Shown in pieces: positions 52,792 to 61,331 of a stretch of 64,000 bases of DNA. Numbering within the stretch: position 1 is the stretch's first letter; every line of letters begins with the position of its first letter. Position numbers and translations under genes: made by a program. This DNA comes from Glycomyces tenuis DSM 44171 (GTDB taxonomy: Bacteria > Actinomycetota > Actinomycetes > Mycobacteriales > Micromonosporaceae). The notes beneath the pieces were generated by a model. That model was not told where the DNA came from. It was given only the letters and a program-made list of their open reading frames with translations, and searched no databases. The stretch spans positions 186,001 to 250,000 of the forward strand of contig NZ_ATYW01000010.1 in the NCBI RefSeq assembly GCF_000427885.1, given 5' to 3'.

Positions 52792-55670
52792 CGCTCAGCC
52801 CGCCCGAAGCGCAGCGACGCCAGGCGGACCGGGCCGCTCTCGAAGCTGACGTAGAGGTCTTTGACTCCGTCGACCCGCCCGAGCTCGACGGTGACGTCGG
52901 TGTAGTCGTAGACGCCGTTCGTGGCCGGGGTGTCGATCTTGGCGAGGACGTCGCCGTCGAGCGGGTCGTCGACGCGCAGCGTCAGCTGAGAGGACTGACC
53001 GGCGACGCGCGCGGTCACGGTCGTGTACGTGTGCTCCCTGTTGTGTCCCTGTTCGGCTCCGCCGCTGTACTTCTGTTCGGCTCCGCCGAAGTCGCAGTCG
53101 CCGAGCATGATCCAGCCGCCGGCCTCCTCGGCGGCGATGACGTCGCCGGAGACCCGGTTCTCGTCGCGCCACAGCACACCGGAGTAGGCGTCGTTGGCGG
53201 ACGCGGCGAGCGGGGCCGAGAGGTCGCGGGGGCCGACGACCTCGCCGTCGATGCGGACCGAGGCAGAGAGGACGATGTCGGTGGCCGAGCGGCCGATCAT
53301 GAGCCGCTGGCGGCTCTTCTCGACGATCATGCGGCCGGTGACGTTGTCCCAGTGCGCGAGGTCGTCGACGGCGACGGTGAAGGACACGGTCCTCGTCTCG
53401 CCGGCGGCCAGCCGGACCTTCTCGAAGCCGCGCAGCTGGCGCAGCGGCTGCTTGACGCGCGAGCCGCACTGGTGGGAGTAGAGCTGGACGACTTCGACGC
53501 CGTCGCGGTCGGAGACGTTGGCGACCTCGACGGTGACGGTGAGCTCGTCGCCGGCGGCGGCCAGGGCCCGGTCGACGGTCAGGTTCGCGTAGGAGAAGTC
53601 GGCGTAGGACAGGCCGTGGCCGAACGGGAACAACGGCTGGCCGAGGTAGTACATGTAGGTCGCGTCGGAGGCGATGATGTCGTAGTCGAGCATCGCCGGC
53701 AGCTCGGCGGCGTCGGTGTACCACGTCTGCGGCAGACGGCCCTCGGCGTCGCGGTCGCCGAAGAGGACGTCGGCCAGCGCGTGGCCCCACTCCTGCCCGC
53801 CGTGACCCGACCACACCACCGCGGGCGCGTGCTTGCCGGCCCAGACGGGACTGTAGGGGTAGGACGAGGACATGACCAGAATGGTATTCGGGTTCGCTTC
53901 GTGGACTCGCTGGAGGACGTGCTCCTGTGCGGCTGGCAGGTTGAGATCGGTCCGGTCCTCGGTCTCGCGGCCGTTGACCAGCGGGTGGTCGCCCAGGACC
54001 ACGACGGCGATGTCGGCCTCGGCGGCGAGCGCCGCGGCGGCCTCGTGGCCCTTGGTGACGAATTCGAAGTCGAACGCGGCCGCCTCGGCGGCGTCGGCGC
54101 TGAGCGTCAGGCGGCCGTCCTGGCCGACGGCGAACCACTTGCCGGTCTCGGCGGTCTCCTCCTTGTGGATCTGGCGGAGAGCGACCTTGCCGCCCTCGAC
54201 CTCGACGATCTTGAAGGTCTCGATGACGTCCCATTCGCTGGGGCCCTTGGAGTCGGCGGTGACGGTGCCGTCGGGCCGGCCGGCGATGAACTTGCCGGTG
54301 GCGGCGTTGCGGGCCGCGTAGGACCAGCCGCCCCAGTCGAAGAGGTCGAACTGGGCCGCCACTCCGGTGGTGTCGGTGATCGTCAGGGCCGAGCCGTCTT
54401 CGGCGGCAGTGACGTAGCCGCTCTTGTGGCGCAGGCGGATGCGGTCGACGCCTTCGCTGTAGCGCACTTCGGCGCGCTCGGCGAGCCCGGCGCGGGCGGT
54501 GACGGCGTAGGGCAGGGTGCCGGAGTACCAGTCCTCGAACTGGACGTCGGCGAGCGGGCCGATGACGGCGATCGTCCGGGGGCTCTTCAGCGGGAGGACG
54601 CCGTCGTTCTTGAGGACGGTGATGGACTGGGCGGCGGCCTCGCGAGCGAGGGCCCGGTGCGCCTCGGAGTCGACCGCCTCGTCGCCGATGCCCGCGTACG
54701 GGTCCTCGGAGTCGAACTCGCCGAGTCCGAAGCGGACGGTGAGGTTGCGGCTCACGGCGGCGTCGATGTCCGCCTCGTCGAGCAGGCCGCGTTCGAGGGC
54801 GGCCTGGATGTGGCCGAGGACGGCCTCGGGCTTGTCGTCGTCCTGGGTGAAGGAGTCCAGCCCGGCCCGGATCGCGTGGGCGTAGGCGGTGGGCAGGTCG
54901 TCGAAGTAGCCCTGGAGGCCGGTGAGGTTGTTCGGGGCGTAGGCGTCCGAGACGATGAGGACCTCGCCGGGAGTCCAGGTGCGCAGCTCGGTGTTCACCA
55001 GTGGGGAGACGTGCGCGGGACGGCCGTTGACGAGGTTGTACGACAGCATGACCGCCACGGCGTCGCCGCTCGCCAGTGCCGGGCGGTGGGCGGCGAACTC
55101 GTATTCGCGCAGCACGCGGGGAGGCATGTTGGACGAGGTGGTGCAGCGATCGGCCTCGTTGCCGTAGGCCAGGAAGTGCTTGACGGTGGGTGCGGTCTTC
55201 CAGACCTCGCCGCCGCCTTTGAGGCCGCGGGCGTAGGCGGCGCCCATGAGGCCGGTCATCCAGGCGTCCTCGGAGTAGCCCTCCTCGTTGCGGCCCCAGC
55301 GCGGGTCGCGCAGCGGGTTGACGGTGGGGGCCCACACGTTGCGGCCGGCCTTCGCCGGGTCGCGGTGGTGGTAGGCGATGACCTCGTCCGCGGCGGCGGC
55401 GCCGACGGCCTCCACCAGCTCGGGATTCCAGGTGGCGCCGAGGGCGACGACCTGCGGGAAGACGGTGGCCTCGCCGAGCCAGGCGAGGCCGTGGAGGGCC
55501 TCGGTGCCGGTCTTGAACGCGCCGAGCCCGAGCCGTTCGACGGGGCGGTGGTACTGGTGGAGCAGGCCGACCTTCTCGTCGAGAGTGAGGCGGTCGAGCA
55601 GGTCGGCGACGCGCTCGGAGCGCGGGAGGCCGGAGTCGCGGAACGCGGGCTGGTCAGCGGTGTGGGTCAT
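52788..55670 (-). CDS. Glycoside hydrolase family 3 enzyme with fascin-like insert and CBM6-like tail
   Basis: 960 aa, no signal peptide, so cytoplasmic. The N-terminal TIM-barrel domain holds TVKHFLAYG (Lys164/His165) and the nucleophile region LIVSDAYAP (Asp242). The second domain has FPFGHGLSYADFSY. Inserted between is a stretch (about 390-500) with a fascin/beta-trefoil rhythm (KSGYVTAAEDG, NAATGKFIAGRPDG, TGKWFAVGQDG). A likely acid/base Glu lies in GRETEDRTD. The C-terminus (about 825-960) resembles a CBM6 module. Beta-glucosidase, xylosidase or similar. ATG at 55670 has AGGAAG. First gene of the operon with lacI. Confidence 0.88.
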   Translation of the reverse strand: MTHTADQPAFRDSGLPRSERVADLLDRLTLDEKVGLLHQYHRPVERLGLGAFKTGTEALHGLAWLGEATVFPQVVALGATWNPELVEAVGAAAADEVIAYHHRDPAKAGRNVWAPTVNPLRDPRWGRNEEGYSEDAWMTGLMGAAYARGLKGGGEVWKTAPTVKHFLAYGNEADRCTTSSNMPPRVLREYEFAAHRPALASGDAVAVMLSYNLVNGRPAHVSPLVNTELRTWTPGEVLIVSDAYAPNNLTGLQGYFDDLPTAYAHAIRAGLDSFTQDDDKPEAVLGHIQAALERGLLDEADIDAAVSRNLTVRFGLGEFDSEDPYAGIGDEAVDSEAHRALAREAAAQSITVLKNDGVLPLKSPRTIAVIGPLADVQFEDWYSGTLPYAVTARAGLAERAEVRYSEGVDRIRLRHKSGYVTAAEDGSALTITDTTGVAAQFDLFDWGGWSYAARNAATGKFIAGRPDGTVTADSKGPSEWDVIETFKIVEVEGGKVALRQIHKEETAETGKWFAVGQDGRLTLSADAAEAAAFDFEFVTKGHEAAAALAAEADIAVVVLGDHPLVNGRETEDRTDLNLPAAQEHVLQRVHEANPNTILVMSSSYPYSPVWAGKHAPAVVWSGHGGQEWGHALADVLFGDRDAEGRLPQTWYTDAAELPAMLDYDIIASDATYMYYLGQPLFPFGHGLSYADFSYANLTVDRALAAAGDELTVTVEVANVSDRDGVEVVQLYSHQCGSRVKQPLRQLRGFEKVRLAAGETRTVSFTVAVDDLAHWDNVTGRMIVEKSRQRLMIGRSATDIVLSASVRIDGEVVGPRDLSAPLAASANDAYSGVLWRDENRVSGDVIAAEEAGGWIMLGDCDFGGAEQKYSGGAEQGHNREHTYTTVTARVAGQSSQLTLRVDDPLDGDVLAKIDTPATNGVYDYTDVTVELGRVDGVKDLYVSFESGPVRLASLRFGRAER

Positions 55671-55702
55671 GCTGGCTTCCTAGCTTGGACGTCGCTGTCT
55701 TG

Positions 55703-55758
55703 TCGAAGCGCTTCGATTGCCGGAACATCGCGCCTCGGCGCCTTTCGAAGCGCTTCGA
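55703..55758 (-). promoter_or_regulatory. Paired LacI-type operators of the GH3-lacI operon
   Basis: Two identical TCGAAGCGCTTCGA palindromes, 55703-55716 and 55745-55758. Their centres are 42 bp apart, four helical turns, as suits binding of two dimers on one face or looping. Confidence 0.78.
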
Positions 55759-55776
55759 TTAAGGAATGTAAGTGTT

Positions 55777-57153
55777 CTACACCGCCGCCGCCTCGCCCGT
55801 CAAGGCCGAGGGCGGCCCGGAGGAGGGAGCGCGCGATCCCGGCGGCCGCCGCGAGCCCGTGAGCTGCGGCGACGGCCGATGTAACAGTTGCGAAACGAAG
55901 CGGGGTAAGGAGCCGAGCGGGGTGGGCATGAGGCCGGCGTCGATGTCGTTGAGGATGCCGGTCGCGGCGCCGAGGGCGGGGGCCTCGTGGCCGAGGGCGG
56001 AGACGACGATCTCGGCGCCTCCGGCGCCCGAGGCGTGGGTGCGCGCGGCCAGCTCGGTCTCGGCGGCGGGCACGATCCACGGGCTCAGGGCCTGGTAATG
56101 GCCGCCCAGGACGACCGCCTCGGGGTTGAGCAGGTCCACGGCCAGCGCGATGCCCGCGCCGAGGGCACGGCCGATCCGCTCGAGCGTCCCGACGACGCGG
56201 GCCTCGCCGGCGCGGGCGCGGGTGACGATGTCCTCGACCTCGGCCTCGACCTCGGTGCCGGCGATCTGCTCGGCCTCGGCGAGCTCGGCCAGGACGGTGC
56301 GGATGCTCGCGAGGTCCTCGACGCGGCCGGTGCGGCCGTCGATCTCGATGAGGAGGTTGCCGATCTCCCCGGCGAAGCCCGTGGCACCGCGCCGCAGCGC
56401 GCCGTCGACGATGAGCCCGCTCCCGAGTCCGATCTCGCCGGTCAGGTAGAGCATGTTGCCGACCCCGGCATAGGCGCCGAAGCGCTGCTCGGCGACGGCG
56501 CCGAGGTTGGCGTCGTTGTCGACCGAGACGGCGTACTTCGGGTCGCGCATGGCCGCGTGGAGGCGGACGGTGAGGTCGAAGTCGGTCCAGCCGAGCATGG
56601 GGGCGCGCTGGACGACGCCGTCGTTGTCGATCATGCCGGGCACGGCGACGGCGAGGCCGAGGATCTGGCGGCCCTCGGAGTCCATCTTGTCCACGGCGCG
56701 CTTGGCGAGGCCGGCCAGGGCCGAGACCGACTTGCCCGCGGTGGAGCCGGCGCCGTCGTGGGCGCGCCGCCAGCTGAGGAGCCGGTTGCCGCCCAGATCG
56801 ACCGCGACGAGCGTCATGTAATCCACATTGACTTCAACGCCGAGGGAGGCGTAATAGCCGGTGTCCACACTCAATAGGACGGCGGGCCGTCCGATGTTGC
56901 CGATGACCGAGCCCGATTCGCGCAGGACGCGACGATCGATGAGCTCGGCGACGAGGCTGGAGACGGTGGCCTTGTTCAGCCCGGTCTTGGCCGCCAGGTC
57001 GGCGCGGGAGCACCGCCCCTCGGCGCGGACTTGGCGCAGGACGTAGCCCAGGTTGTTGGCGCGCACGTCGGTGAAGTCCGCGCGTCTGGCCCGGCCGTTG
57101 CCGGGCTCGCCGCCGCTCGGGCCGGCGGCCTTCGCCGCTATGCGCATCGCCAT
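55777..57153 (-). CDS. ROK family transcriptional repressor
   Basis: 458 aa. N-terminal winged HTH (NLGYVLRQVRAEGRCSRADLAAKTGLNKATVSSLVAELI), then a ROK sugar-binding domain with SLGVEVNVDYMTLVAVDLGG and the GEIGNLLIEIDG region. The zinc-type cysteine cluster of ROK kinases is replaced by GRVEDLASIR, so it is a regulator without kinase function. ATG at 57153 follows AGGAGG. The C-terminal tail (from about 420) is Pro/Ser-rich. Divergent from the sugar ABC genes, whose upstream DNA holds a matching operator. Confidence 0.9.
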   Translation of the reverse strand: MAMRIAAKAAGPSGGEPGNGRARRADFTDVRANNLGYVLRQVRAEGRCSRADLAAKTGLNKATVSSLVAELIDRRVLRESGSVIGNIGRPAVLLSVDTGYYASLGVEVNVDYMTLVAVDLGGNRLLSWRRAHDGAGSTAGKSVSALAGLAKRAVDKMDSEGRQILGLAVAVPGMIDNDGVVQRAPMLGWTDFDLTVRLHAAMRDPKYAVSVDNDANLGAVAEQRFGAYAGVGNMLYLTGEIGLGSGLIVDGALRRGATGFAGEIGNLLIEIDGRTGRVEDLASIRTVLAELAEAEQIAGTEVEAEVEDIVTRARAGEARVVGTLERIGRALGAGIALAVDLLNPEAVVLGGHYQALSPWIVPAAETELAARTHASGAGGAEIVVSALGHEAPALGAATGILNDIDAGLMPTPLGSLPRFVSQLLHRPSPQLTGSRRPPGSRAPSSGPPSALTGEAAAV

Positions 57154-57186
57154 GTGTGTTGCCTCCTGCTGAACTTGTGGCCCTCC

Positions 57187-57207
57187 ACGGCAACGCTCGC
57201 GAGCCGT
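57187..57207 (-). repeat. Dispersed copy of the 19.6-kb hairpin repeat
   Basis: On the minus strand this reads ACGGC-TCGCGAGCGTT-GCCGT, the core of the tandem units at 19606-19690. It is just upstream of the ROK gene. Confidence 0.7.
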
Positions 57208-57342
57208 AGATTTGCATTCTCTTCGATGGCGACAACCGGTCATCACGAGGCCCCGGCGGGCGACCCCTTTCCCGAATCGTGATCAATCCGCGATGGTTTC
57301 GCCCGACCCCTCGCTTGTAGTGATCGTCAACCGTGCGCTACT

Positions 57343-57367
57343 TTAGTTTATCGAGCAGCCGAACTAA
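57343..57367 (+). promoter_or_regulatory. XylR/ROK-type operator upstream of the sugar ABC genes
   Basis: TTAGTTT, 11 bp, GAACTAA: a 25-bp imperfect palindrome with the arm sequence and spacing of the Bacillus XylR site. A TACTTT at 57339-57344 overlaps it and may be the -10. Confidence 0.7.
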
Positions 57368-57424
57368 CTCCCGGCACTCGCACCTCTCAAACCCTCACGA
57401 ATACTTGACCGAAAGGACAGCAAC

Positions 57425-59119
57425 GTGGCTACTCCCTCCGACAGGTCGCCGTTCAAGCGCCGGTCCCTCTTCAAGGCGGCCGGTCTCGGCGCCGCGGGGG
57501 CCGCTGGACTGCCTCTCATCTCCGCTTGCAGCGACATCGAGTCCGGCGGCGGCACCTCCCAGGCCACGGAAGGCTTCGACTTCCTGCCCACGTACAAGGA
57601 ATGGCCCCTGCCGTTCGAGCCCGACCTGATCGGCGAGCCCCCGAACCACCCCTCGGGATTCACCTCCTACCCCGAGCCGGTCCAGGCCGTCACCGAACTC
57701 CCCTCGGGCAGCGGCACCTATGAGATCACCATGCCGGTCTGGGGCACGGTCCCCTCCTCGGACGACCCGTACTACGCGGCCCTCCACGAGGCATGGGGCG
57801 GCACCGTGATCAACCTGCGCCAGGCCGACGGCAACACCTACGCGGAGACGTCCGCGCAGTGGCTCCAGGCGGGCGAGTTCGGCAACGGCATCTACATGTT
57901 CAGCTGGATGCTCGATGCGCAGAGCAACTTCCGCGAGACGGTCGTCAACACCTTCTACGACCTGACCGACATCCTCTCGGGCGACATCTCCGACCGCTGG
58001 CCGCTGCTGGCCGGGCGCGAGACCGCCGCTTGGGGGCAATCGGTGTGGTCCACCGACCCGGAGGACCCCGAGACCGCCCGCATCTTCGGCATCCCCGGCA
58101 GCGTCTGGGGCGGGCCCAACAACGGCCTGCTCGCCCGCACCGACCTGCTCGAGGCCGACGGTCTGGCCATGCCGACCTCGGTCGAAGAGCTCCTCGACGT
58201 CGCCCGCGCCTGGTCCGACGACGCCGGAGGCCGCTGGGCCTTCCTCGGCCTCGACTACATCTCCCCCCAGTGGTTCGGCCTCGCCAGCGGCGACGGCTGG
58301 ATCTGGGACGAGGAGCAGGGCAAGCTCGTCCACAACAGCGAGCGGCCCGAGTACACCGAGTGGCTGGAGTTCCGCCGCACCGCCTGGGACGAGAAGCTCG
58401 TCCACCCCGACGCCCCCAGCGGCACGCTCGACGGCAAGGAACTGCACAAGGCCGGCACCATCCTGTTCCAGCAGGACAACATGTCGTGGTGGCAGGACTA
58501 CGCCACCCAGGCCGCCGGCGGCCAGGTCGAGGGCGCGATCGCCCCGGTCGGCGCGCTCGCCGCGAACGGCCGGACCCCGCTGGTCCACGTCGGGATCGGC
58601 GTGGAGGGCTGGCTGTTCCTCAGCAAGGACCTCGAGCAGGAGCAGGTCGAGGAGATCCTCGACGTCGCCAACTGGTGCTCGGCCCCGTACGGCACCAAGG
58701 AGTACGAGATGCTGTGGTTCGGTGTCGAGGGCGAGCAGTTCGAGTACGGCGAGGACGGCGCCCCGGTCCACACCGAGGTCGGCACCGACGTCGTCCAGGC
58801 CCCGGTCAACTTCAAGACCTTCTCGGGCCAGGTGCAGACCTTCCTCACCGGCGCCCCCGACTTCGTCCAGGCGAAGTTCGACTACAACGCGTCGGTCAAG
58901 GACTACGCCGAGGTCAACATCTGGGAGGGCATGCGGGTCGAGGGCCCGGCCGACTTCAAGACCGCCGGGCAGACCCTGATCGACCAGCAGGACGACATCG
59001 CCTACGGCCGCGCCGAGCTCTCGTCGATCCCGGACATGGTCGAGACGTTCCTCAACAACGGCGGCGAGGCCGCCCGCGAGCACTACACGACCGCGTACAA
59101 CACGCTCCACGGCGAGTAG
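57425..59119 (+). CDS. ABC sugar-binding lipoprotein (Tat-exported)
   Basis: 564-aa solute-binding protein of the large LplA/YtcQ-like class. The signal peptide has a twin-arginine motif (KRRSLFK, about 11-17) and lipobox LISAC with Cys35. The mature domain has the usual two lobes (YEITMPVWGTVPSSDDPYYAALHEAW at the first strand; a Trp-rich region from 390). GTG at 57425 follows AAAGGAC. First gene of the uptake operon; a 14-bp hairpin follows the stop. The ligand is unknown, most likely an oligosaccharide given the GH3 enzyme. Confidence 0.9.
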   Translation: MATPSDRSPFKRRSLFKAAGLGAAGAAGLPLISACSDIESGGGTSQATEGFDFLPTYKEWPLPFEPDLIGEPPNHPSGFTSYPEPVQAVTELPSGSGTYEITMPVWGTVPSSDDPYYAALHEAWGGTVINLRQADGNTYAETSAQWLQAGEFGNGIYMFSWMLDAQSNFRETVVNTFYDLTDILSGDISDRWPLLAGRETAAWGQSVWSTDPEDPETARIFGIPGSVWGGPNNGLLARTDLLEADGLAMPTSVEELLDVARAWSDDAGGRWAFLGLDYISPQWFGLASGDGWIWDEEQGKLVHNSERPEYTEWLEFRRTAWDEKLVHPDAPSGTLDGKELHKAGTILFQQDNMSWWQDYATQAAGGQVEGAIAPVGALAANGRTPLVHVGIGVEGWLFLSKDLEQEQVEEILDVANWCSAPYGTKEYEMLWFGVEGEQFEYGEDGAPVHTEVGTDVVQAPVNFKTFSGQVQTFLTGAPDFVQAKFDYNASVKDYAEVNIWEGMRVEGPADFKTAGQTLIDQQDDIAYGRAELSSIPDMVETFLNNGGEAAREHYTTAYNTLHGE

Positions 59120-59124
59120 GCGGC

Positions 59125-59154
59125 AGGCCGGGCGGTCCGCGGACCGCCCGGCCT
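59125..59154 (+). terminator. Hairpin between binding-protein and permease genes
   Basis: Perfect 14-bp arms (59125-59138, 59141-59154) with a 2-nt loop, just after the binding-protein stop. Probably a partial terminator or 3' stabiliser, lowering permease expression. Confidence 0.7.
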
Positions 59155-59200
59155 CCGCCGTCCCAACGCATCGGACCTCACGACTGGATTCGCACAAGCA

Positions 59201-60184
59201 ATGGCAGCACTCAAGACCTCAGCGCTCCCGGCCGCGGGTCGGGCCCCGGAGCGGCCCCGCATCGGCCGAAAGCAGACGGTGCGGCAGCGGCTTCGCCACG
59301 ACTGGCCGCTGCTGGTCCTCACCCTCCCGGCGCTGGCCCAGCTCGCGGTGTTCTTCTACTGGCCCTCGTCGTGGAACATCATCGCGTTCATGGACTACAG
59401 CCCGTACCGGTCCTTCTGGGAGAACCCCTTCGTGGGCTTCGCCTGGTTCGAGCGGCTGTTCTCCGACCCGTACTTCATGCCCGCGCTGGTCAACACGCTG
59501 CAGTTCGCGTTCGCGCAACTGCTGTTCGTCTTCCCGCTGTCGATCGTCCTGGCCCTGGTCATGCACAGTGTCATCTCGACCAGGGTCCGCAGCGTCTTTC
59601 AGTCGATCGTCTACCTGCCGTACTTCTTCTCCTGGGTCCTGGTCGTCACCGTGTTCGTCCAGATGCTCGGCTCCGACGGCCTGGTCAGCAACTGGCTGCT
59701 GGGCTTCGGCGGCGACAGGATCGACGTCACCGCGGACCCCGACAGTTTCATGTTCCTGGCGTGGATGCAGTGGTCGTGGAAGGACGCCGGCTGGGGCATG
59801 ATCATCTTCCTGGCCGCGCTCTCGTCGATCAACCCCAGCCTGTACGAAGCCGCCGCCGTCGACGGGGCGAGTCGCTGGCGCCGCATGTGGCACATCACCC
59901 TCCCCGGCATCAGGCCGGTCATCGTGCTGCTGCTCATCCTCCAGATCGGCACCATCCTCACCGTCGGCTTCGAGCAGTACCAGCTCCAACGTGAGGCCGT
60001 CGGCTACCAGACCACCGAAGTGCTCGACACCTTCGTCTACTACCGGAGCATCATCGGCACCGAGGGCGAGTCCTTCGGCACGGCGGCGGGCCTGTTCAAG
60101 GGCGTGATCGGCCTGGTCCTGGTTCTCGTCGCCAACAACGTCGCGCACCGCCTCGGAGAGCAAGGGATCTATCAGAAGTCATGA
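59201..60184 (+). CDS. ABC sugar permease, LplB-like
   Basis: 327 aa with six membrane helices and the EAA loop EAAAVDGASRWRRMWHITLPGIRPV (near 213-237), which contacts the ATPase. The N-terminus (about 30 residues, basic) is cytoplasmic. ATG at 59201 is the first in frame after the hairpin at 59125-59154; the Shine-Dalgarno is weak. Overlaps the next permease gene by ATGA (60181-60184). Confidence 0.92.
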   Translation: MAALKTSALPAAGRAPERPRIGRKQTVRQRLRHDWPLLVLTLPALAQLAVFFYWPSSWNIIAFMDYSPYRSFWENPFVGFAWFERLFSDPYFMPALVNTLQFAFAQLLFVFPLSIVLALVMHSVISTRVRSVFQSIVYLPYFFSWVLVVTVFVQMLGSDGLVSNWLLGFGGDRIDVTADPDSFMFLAWMQWSWKDAGWGMIIFLAALSSINPSLYEAAAVDGASRWRRMWHITLPGIRPVIVLLLILQIGTILTVGFEQYQLQREAVGYQTTEVLDTFVYYRSIIGTEGESFGTAAGLFKGVIGLVLVLVANNVAHRLGEQGIYQKS

Positions 60185-61125
60185 GCACCACCGATATCCG
60201 CTCCAGAAAGCCGCGCGTCAAGAACAGGCGCCCTTCCTGGGACGATGAACCGTCGCTCCTCGGGAAGTTGACCAAGGCCGCCTTCCTGATCTGCTACGCG
60301 GCGGCCATCATCATCCCCCTGTGGGCGGTCGTGGCCACCAGCTTCGCCAGCGAGGAGGCGCTCAACAAGGCCGGCGGGAACCTGCTGCTTCTGCCGACCG
60401 AGCTGAGCCTCCGGGCCTATGAGGAGATCTTCAGCGGCGGCGCCCTCACCGACTCGCTGATCCTGACGATCATCCTCACCGCCGGCGGCACCGCGATCAG
60501 CATGGTCCTCACCATCGGCGCGGCCTACGGGCTCTCGCGTCCCGGATCGCTGGCGCACCGTCCCCTGCTGATGCTGATCCTGTTCACCTTCCTGTTCGCC
60601 CCCGGCATGTACCCGAGCTTCCTGGTGGTGCAGAAACTCGGCCTGTTCGACAGCTACTGGTCGCTGATCCTGCCGATGGCGCTCAACGCCTTCAACCTCA
60701 TCGTGCTGCGATCGTTCTTCATGAACAGCGTGCCCACCGAACTCATCGACGCGGCCAAGATGGACGGCGCCGGGGAGTTCCGGATCCTGTTCAAGCTGGT
60801 GCTGCCGATGTCGAAGGCGATCCTGGCGGTCATCGCGCTGTTCTACGCGGTCATGTACTGGAACATCTACTTCCAGGCCGTGCTCTACACGCCGGGCCTC
60901 GACACGCAGCCGATCCAGGTGGTCCTCCAGCGGATGCTCATGTCGACGCAGGGCCTGCCGGGGGCGGCCTCCAACGCCGCGCAGTACCAGTCGACCGCCG
61001 CCGCCCCCACCGCCGCCCTCAAGATGGCCGTCGTGGTCTGCACGATCGTGCCGATCGTGATCATGTACCCGTTCATCCAGAAGCACTTCACCAAGGCCGT
61101 CATCACCGGCGCCATCAAGGGCTGA
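60181..61125 (+). CDS. ABC sugar permease, LplC/AraQ-like
   Basis: 314 aa, six membrane helices and the EAA loop ELIDAAKMDGAGEFRILFKLVLPMS (near 187-211). Pairs with the upstream permease. The ATG at 60181 overlaps the previous stop. No ATPase gene follows, so a shared MsmK-type ATPase elsewhere must energise the pair, as is usual for this class. Confidence 0.92.
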   Translation: MSTTDIRSRKPRVKNRRPSWDDEPSLLGKLTKAAFLICYAAAIIIPLWAVVATSFASEEALNKAGGNLLLLPTELSLRAYEEIFSGGALTDSLILTIILTAGGTAISMVLTIGAAYGLSRPGSLAHRPLLMLILFTFLFAPGMYPSFLVVQKLGLFDSYWSLILPMALNAFNLIVLRSFFMNSVPTELIDAAKMDGAGEFRILFKLVLPMSKAILAVIALFYAVMYWNIYFQAVLYTPGLDTQPIQVVLQRMLMSTQGLPGAASNAAQYQSTAAAPTAALKMAVVVCTIVPIVIMYPFIQKHFTKAVITGAIKG

Positions 61126-61128
61126 TTT

Positions 61129-61149
61129 ACGGCTCGCAAGCGTCGCCAT
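61129..61149 (+). repeat. Dispersed copy of the 19.6-kb hairpin repeat
   Basis: ACGGCTCGCAAGCGTCGCCAT, 3 bp past the permease stop; degenerate copy of the core at 19606. Confidence 0.55.
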
Positions 61150-61177
61150 GAAGGGTTGATCCTCCGCCTTCGATCAC

Positions 61178-61209
61178 AGGGCCGCATCCTCGACCGGGGA
61201 TGCGGCCCT
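61178..61209 (+). terminator. Terminator of the sugar ABC operon
   Basis: 12-bp arms (61178-61189, 61198-61209), 8-nt loop, followed by TTTCGTCT. Confidence 0.8.
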
Positions 61210-61249
61210 TTCGTCTGCGTGCAAGCCCGTGAAAGCCGCGCAAGGGGCG

Positions 61250-61278
61250 GTGCAAGTCCACTGCAAGACCGGTGCAAG
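61250..61278 (+). promoter_or_regulatory. Three 11-bp-spaced heptamers upstream of the DrrAB-type genes (SARP-like site)
   Basis: GTGCAAG-4bp-CTGCAAG-4bp-GTGCAAG, at 61250, 61261 and 61272; further GCAAG at 61221, 61240 and 61307. A CATGCT (61289-61294), 10 bp on, could be the -10. The 7+4 layout is that of SARP binding sites. Confidence 0.5.
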
Positions 61279-61331
61279 AGGGTCGCCGCATGCTGGTCTC
61301 GTCCTAGCAAGACGAAGCAGAAAGGCATGTC

